Source: Desulfosporosinus orientis DSM 765
GTDB taxonomy: Bacteria > Bacillota > Desulfitobacteriia > Desulfitobacteriales > Desulfitobacteriaceae
Length of the DNA: 64,000 bases
Direction of reading: 5' to 3'
Assembly: GCF_000235605.1 (NCBI RefSeq)
Contig: NC_016584.1
Location: forward strand, 5,799,082-5,863,081
Shown in pieces: positions 7,791 through 16,770 of the stretch (position 1 is its first letter; each line of letters opens with the position of its first letter). A program made the translations under genes and the position numbers. The notes beneath the pieces are model-generated. The model had not been told where the DNA came from. It saw only the letters and a list, made by a program, of their open reading frames with translations, and searched no databases.

Positions 7791-8540
7791 CTAGCCTTTC
7801 ACTAATGCCAGCAAGCGCTCTTTGACCTTATCTTCAAAAACTCCGCCGTGGTAACAGACCACCCTTTCAATCTCAAAGGGAATGAGCTTCTCTAAGGACT
7901 TCCTGGCCGTTTCCATGTCCGGCGTAAACTCTGGGTTGGGTCCGGTCAATTGCCCAGCCAACACATTTAAAGCATCTCCGGCAATGAGAGTTTTGGCTTG
8001 GTTAAGGTACAAACAAATGTGTCCGGGAGTATGACCGGGGGTATGAGTGACGGTAATTCCCCCACACCAGGGCAAAACCTCCCCATCCTCGACGGTTTTG
8101 TTCACCGGGGATTTTAAGACTTCCAGGAACTTAGCCGACGCTTCCTCACGTTTCTCCTCAGGGAGATGGGCAAACATTGCTGCTAAGCGCTCTTTTGTCA
8201 TCTTCAGCGGTCGTTTAACCCCTTCGATAAACGGCTTCTCTTCGTTATGAGTGATGACCTGGATTTCATGCTCCGCTGCCTTGAGGATTTCCTGTAAGGC
8301 GCCAATATGGTCCACATCCTGATGGGTTATCACCACGTGACTTAGCCCGGAAAAGGGGACACCCGCTGCTTCCACGGCACTACGAATCTCCGGAAGCTGG
8401 CCAGGAAAGCCGGTGTCAATTAAGATAACCCTTTCCTTATCCCAAATGAGCACGGGATTTATAATCCTGCCCATATAGGAGATCTCCAGCACTCTCAATC
8501 CGCCGGTTTCTTTACTCTCCCTGGCATCAGAATATTTCAT
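7791..8540 (-). CDS. Metallo-beta-lactamase fold hydrolase, glyoxalase II-like
   Basis: Product of 249 residues. The ATG chosen has GGAG at good spacing; a GTG three codons earlier overlaps that site. It carries VITHQDVDHIGAL, a variant of HxHxDH in which the first His pair is HxDVDH. TPGHTPGHICLYL gives the next His, LIAGDALN the bridging Asp, and VCYHGG the last His. Members include glyoxalase II and quorum-quenching lactonases. The function is not determined here. Confidence 0.85.
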   Translation of the reverse strand: MKYSDARESKETGGLRVLEISYMGRIINPVLIWDKERVILIDTGFPGQLPEIRSAVEAAGVPFSGLSHVVITHQDVDHIGALQEILKAAEHEIQVITHNEEKPFIEGVKRPLKMTKERLAAMFAHLPEEKREEASAKFLEVLKSPVNKTVEDGEVLPWCGGITVTHTPGHTPGHICLYLNQAKTLIAGDALNVLAGQLTGPNPEFTPDMETARKSLEKLIPFEIERVVCYHGGVFEDKVKERLLALVKG

Positions 8541-8928
8541 ATTAACCACTCCAATCCATCCTTAATTTATTGAACCTTTCCCAGTCTCTCCTGTTCGTAC
8601 TGCTCAATTCTCTATCATTCTCTCTCAGGATAAACTGCGGCGCATAGGTGCACAGGGAGGAGGACAAATAATTCAGACTTAATACAAACAGGCACTGAAC
8701 GTTACCTGCTCAGTGCTGAATAATTTACCTAAATATCTTGATGAAAGCTTCCCTAAGACAGCTCTTTACTTTTTGCTGCCCAATACCTTATTATCTAAAG
8801 GTATTATACCTTATTCTGTCACAAAGGAAAATAGTTAGCTTAGGGCTACATATGGTACGCCAGGACCCAGATCACTTCTTGCCCACACTCTTGCCAATTA
8901 GGGGCCTCTGAATCTCCGCATCTCGAAT
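8541..8928. other. Intergenic stretch without a gene
   Basis: No convincing reading frame. One imperfect stem (GCACTGA/TCAGTGC at about 8693-8720) lacks a T tract. The stretch separates the housekeeping-like gene at left from the DUF3102 gene at right. Confidence 0.5.
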
Positions 8929-9720
8929 TTACCATCTATCATAAGTGGCATAGGTTTCAACCGTCTTCATATTCGTTGTAGGAACAGGCGGCCACTCTTT
9001 GAGCCTTTCCACCATATATTCAGCCAGCTTGCTCGCGTTTTTACTGCATTTCTCCTTCACTGCCAGATCATGTCTGGCCAGCTGGCCGAGGGCTACCAGC
9101 AGTTCCTGGAAGGTATCGGCAATGGTTTGGCAGCAAGCGGTGCATCTTTCTTCATACTTCACAGTAAAGGCTTCAGAGGCTGCTGTTTTTGGCCTGCTTT
9201 TTGATCTAGGGTTTTTTTTGACGGTTTTGTATTCTATTTTAATATCCCCAGAATTATTAGACACAGGCGTGACTTGAGTCTGCTCTTTCTCCTGAGGGGT
9301 TTGCTTCCGTTCTTTGAGAGCCTGATCCAGCTCCCGAGTGGTCATATTCTTGACATCATGCTGCAAGATAAATTTCTCCCGCTCATCTTCTGGAATTCCC
9401 AACAGAATAATGGCTTGGTAGTATGTCAAATTCGTCTGCGCAGACGAATTTGACTGGCTGTCGTCATTGCTGGAAGCGAACAGTTTATCTCCATATTCTT
9501 CAAAGAGCTTCATCAGCCTGTTGGCTTTGCGTTGGGAATAGCTCACCGATTCCACCAGCCATTTTCCCCATTCGCCGTGGGGGAGCAGGTCCTTGGCTTC
9601 CTTCAAGCGCTTGCCGATCTCAATAGCATTAGCAAGCATTATTTTACAAGTCTCTTGTTTGATCCTATTAATCTCAGCCGCGATGACAAGGGGAGTGCGT
9701 TCAGTGATGGGTTCGGCCAT
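8929..9720 (-). CDS. DUF3102 domain protein (ParB-like helix-turn-helix type)
   Basis: Product of 263 residues. Residues ~15-75 form the DUF3102 region (ANAIEIGKRLKEAKDLLPHG and SYSQRKANRLMKLFEEYG), which resembles a helix-turn-helix DNA-binding module found in phage, plasmid and conjugative-element proteins. A Ser/Asn/Gln-rich linker around residues 85-98 is encoded partly by a perfect palindrome. Next comes LTYYQAIILLGIPEDEREKF, a ParB-like motif, then a Lys-rich segment and a Cys-containing C-terminal helical part (CTACCQTIADTFQ). It is probably DNA-binding. The gene lies just outside the leftmost tRNA-Gly repeat. Confidence 0.75.
   Translation of the reverse strand: MAEPITERTPLVIAAEINRIKQETCKIMLANAIEIGKRLKEAKDLLPHGEWGKWLVESVSYSQRKANRLMKLFEEYGDKLFASSNDDSQSNSSAQTNLTYYQAIILLGIPEDEREKFILQHDVKNMTTRELDQALKERKQTPQEKEQTQVTPVSNNSGDIKIEYKTVKKNPRSKSRPKTAASEAFTVKYEERCTACCQTIADTFQELLVALGQLARHDLAVKEKCSKNASKLAEYMVERLKEWPPVPTTNMKTVETYATYDRW
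9425..9454. repeat. Perfect 30-bp palindrome inside the DUF3102 gene
   Basis: GTCAAATTCGTCTGC followed directly by its exact reverse complement with no spacer. It falls within codons for the linker between the two recognised modules of the DUF3102 protein. A related half (GCAGACGAG) recurs about 300 bases upstream of it near 9760, before the gene start. Confidence 0.9.
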
Positions 9721-9805
9721 TTTGATTCCCCCTTTTTAATAACTTTAATTACAGCATACGCAGACGAGCTTAAGATGGTGAAGGCTTGGGTATAAAACCC
9801 ACAAC

Positions 9806-9832
9806 AAAAAACGCTGCAAATCCTTGCAGCGT
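9806..9832 (-). terminator. tRNA-Gly-type terminator at left island junction
   Basis: Stem ACGCTGCAA...TTGCAGCGT followed on the minus strand by TTTTTTG. It stands after the tRNA-Gly 3' fragment in the same position as the terminator after the intact tRNA, and probably was the original chromosomal one. Confidence 0.7.
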
Positions 9833-9843
9833 CTCAATTTCAT

Positions 9844-9885
9844 TGGAGCGGACGACAAGATTCGAACTCGCGACCCTCGGCTTGG
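9844..9885 (-). repeat. att repeat: 3' fragment of tRNA-Gly (left end of island)
   Basis: 42 bases matching the 3' end of the intact tRNA-Gly(CCC) at 23078 with one mismatch, covering the CCA end, acceptor 3' strand, T arm and part of the anticodon arm. The rest of the tRNA is absent. This is the classic footprint of a tyrosine-recombinase attachment site. Confidence 0.88.
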
Positions 9886-9919
9886 AAATTCGATTCCAAT
9901 ATTCGACTTTAGCATAAAA

Positions 9920-10314
9920 TCACTGCCGGTTAATAGTAAACTGTTCACTTTGTATCCTGTAAGCTAAATGAGAAAGAACTTCCATACCATCTATCTGACG
10001 AATAATCGTATCAAAATCTGCTTCCTCATTGAAATTCTCATGTTTGTGTTTCATTAATATATCGCGACACTCATCAACTATGTCTAAACACCACTGCAAA
10101 AACATTTCAGGAGAATCAACACCTGGGAACCTATCTCCTCATCAGTGTACACGTAATTACAGTTTCCTTCGGTCTTGATAGTGTACAACGGTCCAGCAAG
10201 ATAATCCCTTAGCCTCTCTAAATCCCACCATATGTCAATAAATCTCTCCGTCTTTAAAATAGGTCTGCAAAAAGATATATAAAATAATTTTCTAAACAAT
10301 TGTAGATCATTCAT
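9920..10314 (-). pseudogene. Hypothetical protein gene split by a frameshift
   Basis: Two overlapping frames read as one interrupted gene. The first part starts MNDLQLFRKLFYISFCRPIL with AGGA upstream and runs into NYVYTDEEIGSQ. The second continues with GVDSPEMFLQWCLDIVDECR and ends FTINRQ. Joining them needs a single-base shift near 10125. The uninterrupted product would be about 131 residues, acidic and helical. No family was recognised; the size and location near decayed secreted-protein genes would fit an immunity-type protein, but that is speculation. A sequencing error is also possible. Confidence 0.5.
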
Positions 10315-10397
10315 TTTAAGTATCATTCCTTTCGCTGTGCATAAGGTCACAAAATTCAATGCAATTTTTTAAGCTCTAAGAATATCTAGTTTTCTAT

Positions 10398-10637
10398 TTA
10401 ATCAGTTACACTGTCAAGAGAATCCGCTCCGATATTCCCAACCCAAACATATACTTTATCATAATGTGGTGTTACGGTGATCGGTACACCATTTGGCAAT
10501 GACCTTTGTTCAGACTCAGGAGAATTTGTATATATTTTTGGAGTTGGCAAAAGCATAGCAGATGAATTTATATTTTCTATACCTCTATCTGCTGCAATTA
10601 CCGGTGAAGTGTGGGGTTTTACGTCATTTCGTTGGCC
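10398..10637 (-). pseudogene. C-terminal remnant of an unrecognised, probably secreted protein
   Basis: An 80-codon open stretch with no start codon in a plausible place. The readable product includes IYTNSPESEQRSLPNG and ends with HYDKVYVWVGNIGADSLDSV before the stop. The Pro/Ser/Thr-rich, non-hydrophobic composition would fit an extracellular domain. It lies beside the broken C39 peptidase gene and may derive from the same decayed cluster. Confidence 0.3.
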
Positions 10638-10672
10638 CTACCCCTTTTTTGAAAATATTATTTATTAATTTA

Positions 10673-10736
10673 CAGCCATCCGAGATGAGGACTTTCTTTA
10701 AATGCAAAATCCCCCTCGGATGGCTGCTTCAGGTTA
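10673..10736. repeat. Inverted repeat with 12-bp perfect arms
   Basis: CAGCCATCCGAG at 10673-10684 and CTCGGATGGCTG at 10725-10736, with a 40-base loop. It could be a terminator of the cluster or the end of a lost insertion; no T tract is adjacent. Confidence 0.55.
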
Positions 10737-10804
10737 TTTTTGAAACTAAGACAATTGTAATTTATCATAATAAAATCATGCCAAGCAAATGGTAACTATG
10801 GCAT

Positions 10805-11383
10805 CTATTCTTGGCTGGTCTCGCCTGGTCTAACATATGCTCCTTGTACAGTTCCGACTACTGAACTATCATAGCTAACATAAACACTTCCATCACAACC
10901 TGTATCACGAACAACCATATAGGGACTGGTTCCACTCGTACTATATCCGATACAAGCCATACTATGATTTCCAAATCCATCAGGATAACTTGGAGCAGTT
11001 GCTAAGTCTTCAATTAAAGTTTTTGTAGTAATATCTTCAAGTAGATCTTCATAACTAAATCTCAATACCATTGCTGCGCTTGTTGATGTACAACCTTTAT
11101 ATCACTCATAATCAGGCACCCCTAATAATATTCTTTTTGTTACAGTTAAAGGAGTAATCATAGAAGATATAGACGCTTTTTGGCTTAGATTTTCTCTATT
11201 TTTTCAGCAATATCAGGTTTTGAAGAAATATACTTTCTATTTTTTGAATTATCCATGCGAAATTTAATTTCTGTATCTCCTAAATTTGTATTGGTTGTAA
11301 GATCATGATACTTTCCGTTTGATGATTCAAGTAAATAATAACCTCCAACACCATCGTAAATGCAAGTTTGGGTACCCCTTTAA
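10805..11383 (-). pseudogene. C39-like cysteine peptidase, broken by frameshift and nonsense codon
   Basis: The last 88 codons are open and contain the His region of a C39_2-type papain-fold peptidase (GNHSMACIGYSTSGTSPYMV, then RDTGCDGSVYVSYD). Upstream in the same frame is the active-site Cys region, LGVPDYE-stop-YKGCTSTSAAMVL. The TGA falls where relatives usually have Trp, so TGG to TGA is likely. Further upstream a frame change near 11195 links to YLLESSNGKYHDLTTN and FRMDNSKNRKYISSKPDIA, an N-terminal propeptide-like domain. Two independent lesions mean no peptidase is made. Confidence 0.7.
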
Positions 11384-11586
11384 ATTCAAGAGACATTTAC
11401 CACGTCCTTCCATATGTAGATGTTTTTGTATATAATAAATTTGTGCCAAATTTTAGAATGGTTACACATGCTTCGTAAACAAGAAAGAAGGGTTAGAATG
11501 TTTAATAAAGTTTTTTATCAGTATTTTTTTTAATAGGAGCTCTATTATTGTCAACCCCAGTTCAAAATTCCCCAATTAGCTGTTTA

Positions 11587-12366
11587 CTAGTCGGTCGGAG
11601 TGAACTCCAATTTACTGGGATCATAAAAACCTGCTTTTTTCTTTTCTTTCACCCTGTAGCTATCTCCCTTAATATTAATGGTCGTAGAGTGGTGTAATAG
11701 GCGGTCAAGAATCGCCGTTGCGACGATATTATCACCAAATACATCTCCCCATTCTCCGTATGATTTATTCGAAGTTAGGATAATCGATCCCTTTTCGTAA
11801 CGGCTAGAGATGATCTGAAAGAAATAATGCGCCGTTTCATCATCCATTCCTGCATACCCAACTTCATCGATGATCAAGATGCCGGGTTTACATAGAGTTT
11901 TAATCTTGCGGTGAATCCGCCCGGAGATGATGTTCTCCTTAATCATTGCAATCAGCTCATGGGCGCTTAGAAAGTAAGCCGTATAACCGTTTTTAATCGC
12001 TTCAACCGCAAGGCCTACCGCCAGATGGGTTTTGCCTACACCTGGCGGCCCGAGGAATACTACATTTTCAGCGCGGGCTACAAAGCCTAGGGTTTTCAGT
12101 TCATTGATCTTTCGAGCGTTAGCACTAGGCTGAAAATCAAAGTCGAATTGTTCCAGTGTTTTCACATAGGGAAGTTTCGCCAGTTTCATGTTAGCCTTGG
12201 CAGCCCGGTCGCGCTTAGCTTCAATCTCAGCCCATAACAACTTGTCCAGAAATTCTAGATAAGATATACTACCTTTAGAAGCTTCTTCTGCGTGGTGGTC
12301 ATACACAGCGTTCATATGGATCAGGCCGAGAATTTCACAAGCCTGATTTAAACGTTCCTGAATCAT
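11587..12366 (-). CDS. istB: IS21-family helper ATPase IstB (element A)
   Basis: Product of 259 residues, AAA+ ATPase of the DnaC/IstB type. Walker A is GPPGVGKT (about residue 106) and Walker B is LIIDEVG; the sensor segment SNKSYGEWGDVFGD and TAILDRLLHHS arginine-finger region are intact. It assists the IstA transposase by remodelling target DNA. The start overlaps the istA stop by four bases. It appears full length. Confidence 0.93.
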   Translation of the reverse strand: MIQERLNQACEILGLIHMNAVYDHHAEEASKGSISYLEFLDKLLWAEIEAKRDRAAKANMKLAKLPYVKTLEQFDFDFQPSANARKINELKTLGFVARAENVVFLGPPGVGKTHLAVGLAVEAIKNGYTAYFLSAHELIAMIKENIISGRIHRKIKTLCKPGILIIDEVGYAGMDDETAHYFFQIISSRYEKGSIILTSNKSYGEWGDVFGDNIVATAILDRLLHHSTTINIKGDSYRVKEKKKAGFYDPSKLEFTPTD

Positions 12367-13604
12367 TGTGTCACCTCGTTGATCAGCGATTCATAGACCT
12401 TAAGGGGTCTTTGATACACTTTGGGTGGTTGTTTGTGGCTTAGAATGGGTGCTGTGGCGGCAACTTTCTTCTGAGACCATGTTGTTAAACCCTCAAAGTG
12501 TTTTTTATTGCGCTGGAAGTGGTGTTTGCCTGAAAGCTTCACGTGGGATGCAATGCAGATGCCGTTTTCATCATAGATCTCCAGATGTCCGTTGTTTAAA
12601 TCTCGAATTCTAACCCGCTTTCCCACGAAACGGTAAGGAACCGAGTAGAAATTCGCTTTGTAACTGATGGTACAATCGTTCATGACTTTGCGGTATTGTA
12701 TATCATAAAGCAGGAATGCTTCTGGATTGACAGGTTTTAACGTTTCTCGTATGAATGCTTCTGCTGGGATTTCACGGGTTGTCTGATGCAGCCGGACATT
12801 GCAGACCGTATCCAACCAGAACTTTACGGCTTCATTTAAATCAGCCAGACTGGATATTGTCTTAATTCTTGGCCAAAAGTTCCTGCGCAGATACTTAACA
12901 CCGTTTTCTACCTTGCCTTTGGTGCGGGGACGATAGGGACGGCAGCGCACTGGACTGAAATCTTGATGCCGGGCAAAGCTTAAAAATTGGTTATTCCACT
13001 GATTAGTGCCAGTTTGATGGCTATGTTTGACGACGGTTTTCATGTTGTCATACAGGATGGTTTCCGGTACCCCGTTAAAGAAGGCAAAGGCTCGTTCATG
13101 ACAACCGATAAGTGTGTCAATGCGCTCGTTCTCAGTAAACTCAACATATTGTTTCCGGGAGTGTCCCATGATCATGATGAAGGCATGAACCTTGACGAAA
13201 GTTCCATCGTCTTTCAGAAGCTTGAATTCTCCCCAGTCAACTTGAGCTTGCTTGCCTGGTGGAGTCTCAAAGCGCATGGAGGCTTTACCTCTTACTTGCT
13301 CACGATAGGGTTTCATAAAATCCCTGAGAATGGTTAGCCGGCCCTGGTAGCCCATGGCTTTGATTTCATCAAATAAGACCATGGCATTGACGCATCCTTC
13401 GTTCATTCTCTCGATGATGTAGGCTTTGTGATTCTCCAGCTTACTTTCACGTTGTACTTTCTTACGATAGGCCGGGAGTTGATCACTTTTAAGCCATTTA
13501 GTGACCGTTTTTCGGTCTAAGTCTAATTCTCGTGCAATCTGAGTAATATTCATTCCTTTGCTTTTTAAGTCTCTGATCATAAAAAATTCCTCACTTTGTA
13601 CCAT
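12363..13604 (-). CDS. istA: IS21-family transposase IstA (element A)
   Basis: Product of 413 residues when started at the ATG following AGGAGGAGAGAC; an earlier in-frame ATG lies inside the IS end. An N-terminal helix-turn-helix (MNITQIARELDLDRKTVTKW) precedes an RNase H-fold DDE domain: D in PGKQAQVDWGEFKL, D in ETILYDNMKTVV, and E in YRPRTKGKVENGVKYL. The C-terminal part (VPYRFVGKRVRIRDL) is the usual beta barrel. It forms an operon with istB and appears intact, so the copy may be active. Confidence 0.92.
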   Translation of the reverse strand: MVQSEEFFMIRDLKSKGMNITQIARELDLDRKTVTKWLKSDQLPAYRKKVQRESKLENHKAYIIERMNEGCVNAMVLFDEIKAMGYQGRLTILRDFMKPYREQVRGKASMRFETPPGKQAQVDWGEFKLLKDDGTFVKVHAFIMIMGHSRKQYVEFTENERIDTLIGCHERAFAFFNGVPETILYDNMKTVVKHSHQTGTNQWNNQFLSFARHQDFSPVRCRPYRPRTKGKVENGVKYLRRNFWPRIKTISSLADLNEAVKFWLDTVCNVRLHQTTREIPAEAFIRETLKPVNPEAFLLYDIQYRKVMNDCTISYKANFYSVPYRFVGKRVRIRDLNNGHLEIYDENGICIASHVKLSGKHHFQRNKKHFEGLTTWSQKKVAATAPILSHKQPPKVYQRPLKVYESLINEVTQ

Positions 13605-15035
13605 TTGATTGTCTCTCCTCCTGTGGAGAAGAGTACGTTGATTGTGGGGAATTTTCAACCGTTTATTATGGGTATTTTAGCATCGTTCTTTTCAATTATT
13701 ATCTAATGCAACAAATGTACAGGCAAATACCAAAAGATTAACAGGTTTTGACAGATACGATACTTCAGCAAAAATTGCATTAGATGGCTGGAAACAATCA
13801 AATTTTGCCATACTCGCTTATGGCGGAAATTTCCCGGATGCTTTAACTGCAGCTCCTTTAGCTAAGAAATATAATGCACCTATACTTTTGACTGAGACCA
13901 ATTCTATACCAACCGATACTTTAAACGTAATACAACAATTGAAGGTTTCTGAAATTTTTATTATCGGTGGGACTGGAGTGATTTCATCGTCTGTAGAAAA
14001 TCAATTGACTTCATTAGGGGTTAATACTACTAGATTAAGTGGACAAGATAGATATGAAACTAGTATAAGCGTTGCTTATCAACTAGAAAATGTTAGTGAA
14101 ATTACAGTTGTAACAGGAGAAGATTTTGCTGATGCTTTGTCTATATCTCCTATAGCCGCAAAAAGAAATATGCCTATTATATTAGTTCCGCACAATGTAA
14201 TACCAAATAATGTCAAAAAATATATAAAATGTCATGCAATATCTAAAACCTATGTTATTGGTGTGGGTTCCTCATTAGACGAATCTTTGGTAAGTGAGCT
14301 GCCTAATGTTGAACAAATAAATGGACAAGATAAATATCAGAGAAACCTAGCTGTTATTGATAAATTTAAAAGTGAAATGGATCTAAATGCTATCTACTTA
14401 ACTACAGGTGAAACTTTTGCTGATGGACTTTCAGGCTCTGCTTTAGCAAGTGCAAATTGTAATCCGCTGCTTTTAGTTGGAGAAAATTCAATATCACAAA
14501 AATCTTTTTTAGATAATAATTCAATTATTAATTATAATATTGTAGTACTTGGCGGCGTAACAGAAATGGCTATTATCGGTTCTACTAATGTTGATTACGA
14601 AGAAAAAAAGATAAGTGATGCTATTAATATAAACTCTGATGATATAACGAAAATAGTATTTTATGACGGCAGGGGGTGGAAGAAACAAACCATTAACAAT
14701 TGAAGATAAACAAAAGATTAAGGAATTTATGGGTTATCTAGATGGTTATGTAATTAAAAAAGCAAGAAATCCGGTACTCTCAATAGGGTGGATACATCAT
14801 GCTGTATTTTATATCAACGACAAAAAAGCAATGAGTATAACCTTTGGTGATCCAATGACTATAGATGAAAATTACTATGATATAATAAAAGGTAACTTAG
14901 ATACTGATAAGATTGATAAGTTTCTAAAATTGATTAATCCAGAATATATCATAGGCATTTGAACTTCAAAAAACTATTAACAAATTACGATATAAAATAT
15001 ACCATTTACCTATAAAGACAATTTATGCCATTAGA

Positions 15036-15078
15036 AGTCCCATCGTCGTTATAAACTAAGTGACGATGGGGCTATTAG
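15036..15078 (+). terminator. Hairpin after the cell-wall protein remnant
   Basis: CCCATCGTC...GACGATGGGG stem at about 15041-15072, separated by a 14-base loop. It has no clean T tract, so a terminator role is only likely. Confidence 0.45.
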
Positions 15079-15089
15079 TTAACATAACT

Positions 15090-15284
15090 GTAAGCGGTGG
15101 AAGAAATACCGTCATGTAAAACAGCCTTCCCTCTGATACATTAAGAGTAAGTGATCAGACGGGAGGTTTTTCAATGAAATCCACAGCTGAAAATCTACAA
15201 CTATGGAAGCAACGGATAAACGAAAGAGTCCAAATCAATGACGATCTTCCAAATCGAGAGAAGTCTTTTTTTAACGTTTTGTGA
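15090..15284 (+). mobile_element. IS66-family left end with truncated accessory gene
   Basis: Begins GTAAGCGGTGGAAGAAATAC, the terminal repeat style of IS66 elements (GTAAGCG). After GGGAGG, an ATG at 15174 opens 36 codons starting MKSTAENLQLWKQRINERVQ, like the N-terminus of the small IS66 accessory (TnpA-type) protein. Similarity then stops and the frame ends at 15284. No IS66 transposase follows, so only the end survives. Confidence 0.55.
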
Positions 15285-15467
15285 TAACTGTTTACATTGC
15301 TGTAACGCAGGTCAATTAAGTACGACAGGGAGGGGAGACCAGGGGGGGAATTATCCTCTATAGGAAACGCATTAGCAGCCGTTTTTTCAATAAATTGTTA
15401 GAATTTACAGGGAAATTGAGGGGTTATATAGAAATAAATTACATTTGGATAAAAGGAGGGTAAAAAA
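15285..15467. other. Intergenic stretch in element 1
   Basis: No gene or hairpin with T tract is visible. A purine-rich run (GGGAGGGGAGACCAGGGGGGG near 15328) is the only notable composition. The far end supplies the AAAGGAGGG ribosome binding site of the next gene. Confidence 0.4.
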
Positions 15468-15911
15468 GTGAGTTTGCAAGAGTTGTTTGATGAGTTTGGC
15501 TGTACCGTCCTTAACTACACAAACAATAAAATAGTTGTAGATTACTTTTATAGCGAGGAAAGTTATAAGAACTTCTTGCATGGTATGAACTGTAGAGCAG
15601 GAATGGGGCTACATGATGCTGATGAGAAAATGGTCTTTAATAGAGTTGACGATAATAAATTAGTTATTGTACAAAACGATGGTGTTGAAACTGCTAGATA
15701 TCGGTATTTGCCAATATTCAAAGCCACTATGGAATACAAGGATAAGAACTCTGACGATAAAAAGGTTAATAAGACCCTTACCTTTAGAATTAGAAAAAAT
15801 GAATTTGATGGCAGCATTAACTTTATAGATACTGACAAAAATTCTATGGACTTTAACAATGTTCAGGCAGTTAAACATACTTATATGAAAAGTATGGCAC
15901 TAATAAATTAA
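15468..15911 (+). CDS. Hypothetical protein of the element 1 cluster
   Basis: Product of 147 residues. GTG start with AAAGGAGGG seven bases upstream, a strong initiation site. Predicted beta-rich, e.g. KIVVDYFYSEESYKNFL and KTLTFRIRKNEFDGSINFID. No signal peptide, membrane segment or family was recognised. It lies nine bases before the exonuclease-BRCT gene on the same strand, so the two are probably co-transcribed. AT-rich codon choice differs from the core genes and suggests transfer with the element. Confidence 0.65.
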   Translation: MSLQELFDEFGCTVLNYTNNKIVVDYFYSEESYKNFLHGMNCRAGMGLHDADEKMVFNRVDDNKLVIVQNDGVETARYRYLPIFKATMEYKDKNSDDKKVNKTLTFRIRKNEFDGSINFIDTDKNSMDFNNVQAVKHTYMKSMALIN

Positions 15912-15920
15912 TAGATTGGA

Positions 15921-16749
15921 GTGTTTACAACGGATAAGATGCTTTTAGTAGACTTGGAAACTCAAAGCTTCCCTGTTGAAACAGGCATTTATGAAGTGGC
16001 TTGTTTGGTAGTAGAAAACTATGAGATTGTAGACAAACTTTATTTAGGGAAGGAAATACCTGGATACAAAGGCGATAAGCGATATGGCTTTGGGTTTTAT
16101 GACATCAGCGAAGATGCACAATACATTAGCATATTTAAGGAATTTATTAACAAGCACCCCTATCCTATAGTTGCACATAATTGTCCATTTGACAGGAAGT
16201 TTCTTGTCTACTATAAATGGATCGAAGAAAACTACCCTACTTACTGTTCTATGAGGGCTATAAGAATGGCTGACGGTAGCCTTGGAAGTTATGCACTAAA
16301 TAATCTAGTTAAGCATTACAACGTTGCTGACGAAGTACTGCATACAGCCATGTCAGATATTGAAAATGTTTACAAGATACTAAAGATTGTAAAACCCCAA
16401 ACATGGCTTCCAGTAGGCACTCAATTAAAGGATAGGTGCCATCCAAAGACTGCAAAGCCAAGAACATTAGAGGAAATAGACTTAAAAATTAACACTACAA
16501 ATTTGCTTGATGGCGAGTTTATTTGTTTTACAGGCAAGAGTGACTTTCCTCGAAACATTATGCAAGAAATAGCCATTAAAAATAGTGCTGCAATTACACA
16601 AAACATAACGAAGAAAACTACCATTACTCGTTGTAGGGGTGGATGCCGGAAGCAAACTAGATAAAGCACAAGAAAAGGGTATTTCAATTATGTCCGACAA
16701 CGAATTTATGCAAATGTTAAACATAAAGGATAAAGATATAATTGCTTGA
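15921..16749 (+). pseudogene. DnaQ-like 3'-5' exonuclease with C-terminal BRCT domain, frameshifted
   Basis: The first ~160 residues are a DEDD-type exonuclease: LLVDLETQSFPVETGIYEVA (a variant of the DxE motif), VAHNCPFDRKFL (motif II Asp), and LHTAMSDIENVYKIL (motif III, H-x4-D). Residues ~195 on are a BRCT domain (DGEFICFTGKSDFPR) like that of NAD-dependent ligases and exonuclease-BRCT proteins. The frame breaks near 16625; the correct continuation, LVVGVDAGSKLDKAQEKGIS, is in the next frame and stops at 16749. The start is uncertain: the GTG at 15921 lacks a ribosome site and ATG at 15939 is an alternative. The exonuclease part would still be made. Confidence 0.65.
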
Positions 16750-16770
16750 TTAAATTAGGGGGAACCTTAT

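Larger units (their letters stand above)
11550..13694 (-). mobile_element. IS21-family insertion sequence A
   Basis: About 2145 bases holding istA and istB. Boundaries come from restoring the interrupted cell-wall protein: ATTATT occurs directly on both sides (11544-11549 and 13695-13700) as a target duplication. The ends contain inverted copies of TCAAAATTCCCCA / TGGGGAATTTTCA, the multiple end repeats expected for IS21 elements. Confidence 0.85.
11498..14962 (+). pseudogene. Cell-wall-binding-repeat-2 protein, split by an IS and frameshifted
   Basis: The start (ATG at 11498, AAGGG upstream) encodes MFNKVFYQYFF and, after a one-base shift in a run of eight T, LIGALLLS, a signal peptide. The gene is then cut by an IS21-family element and resumes at 13695 as LLLSNATNVQANTKRLTGFD. 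Three cell-wall-binding-repeat-2 units follow (LTGFDRYDTSAKIA, LSGQDRYETSISVA, INGQDKYQRNLAVI; each with a VxGGxxxI strand). A second shift in a run of five G at about 14672 joins this to a C-terminal domain ending INPEYIIGI. Such proteins attach non-covalently to the cell wall. Three lesions make it inactive. Confidence 0.8.

Noticed and set aside
11070..11110. In-frame TGA in the C39-like gene considered as selenocysteine, since selB and selC are present
   Set aside because: Relatives have Trp at this place, no SECIS-like hairpin was seen directly after the TGA, and a separate frameshift upstream shows that the gene is decaying.
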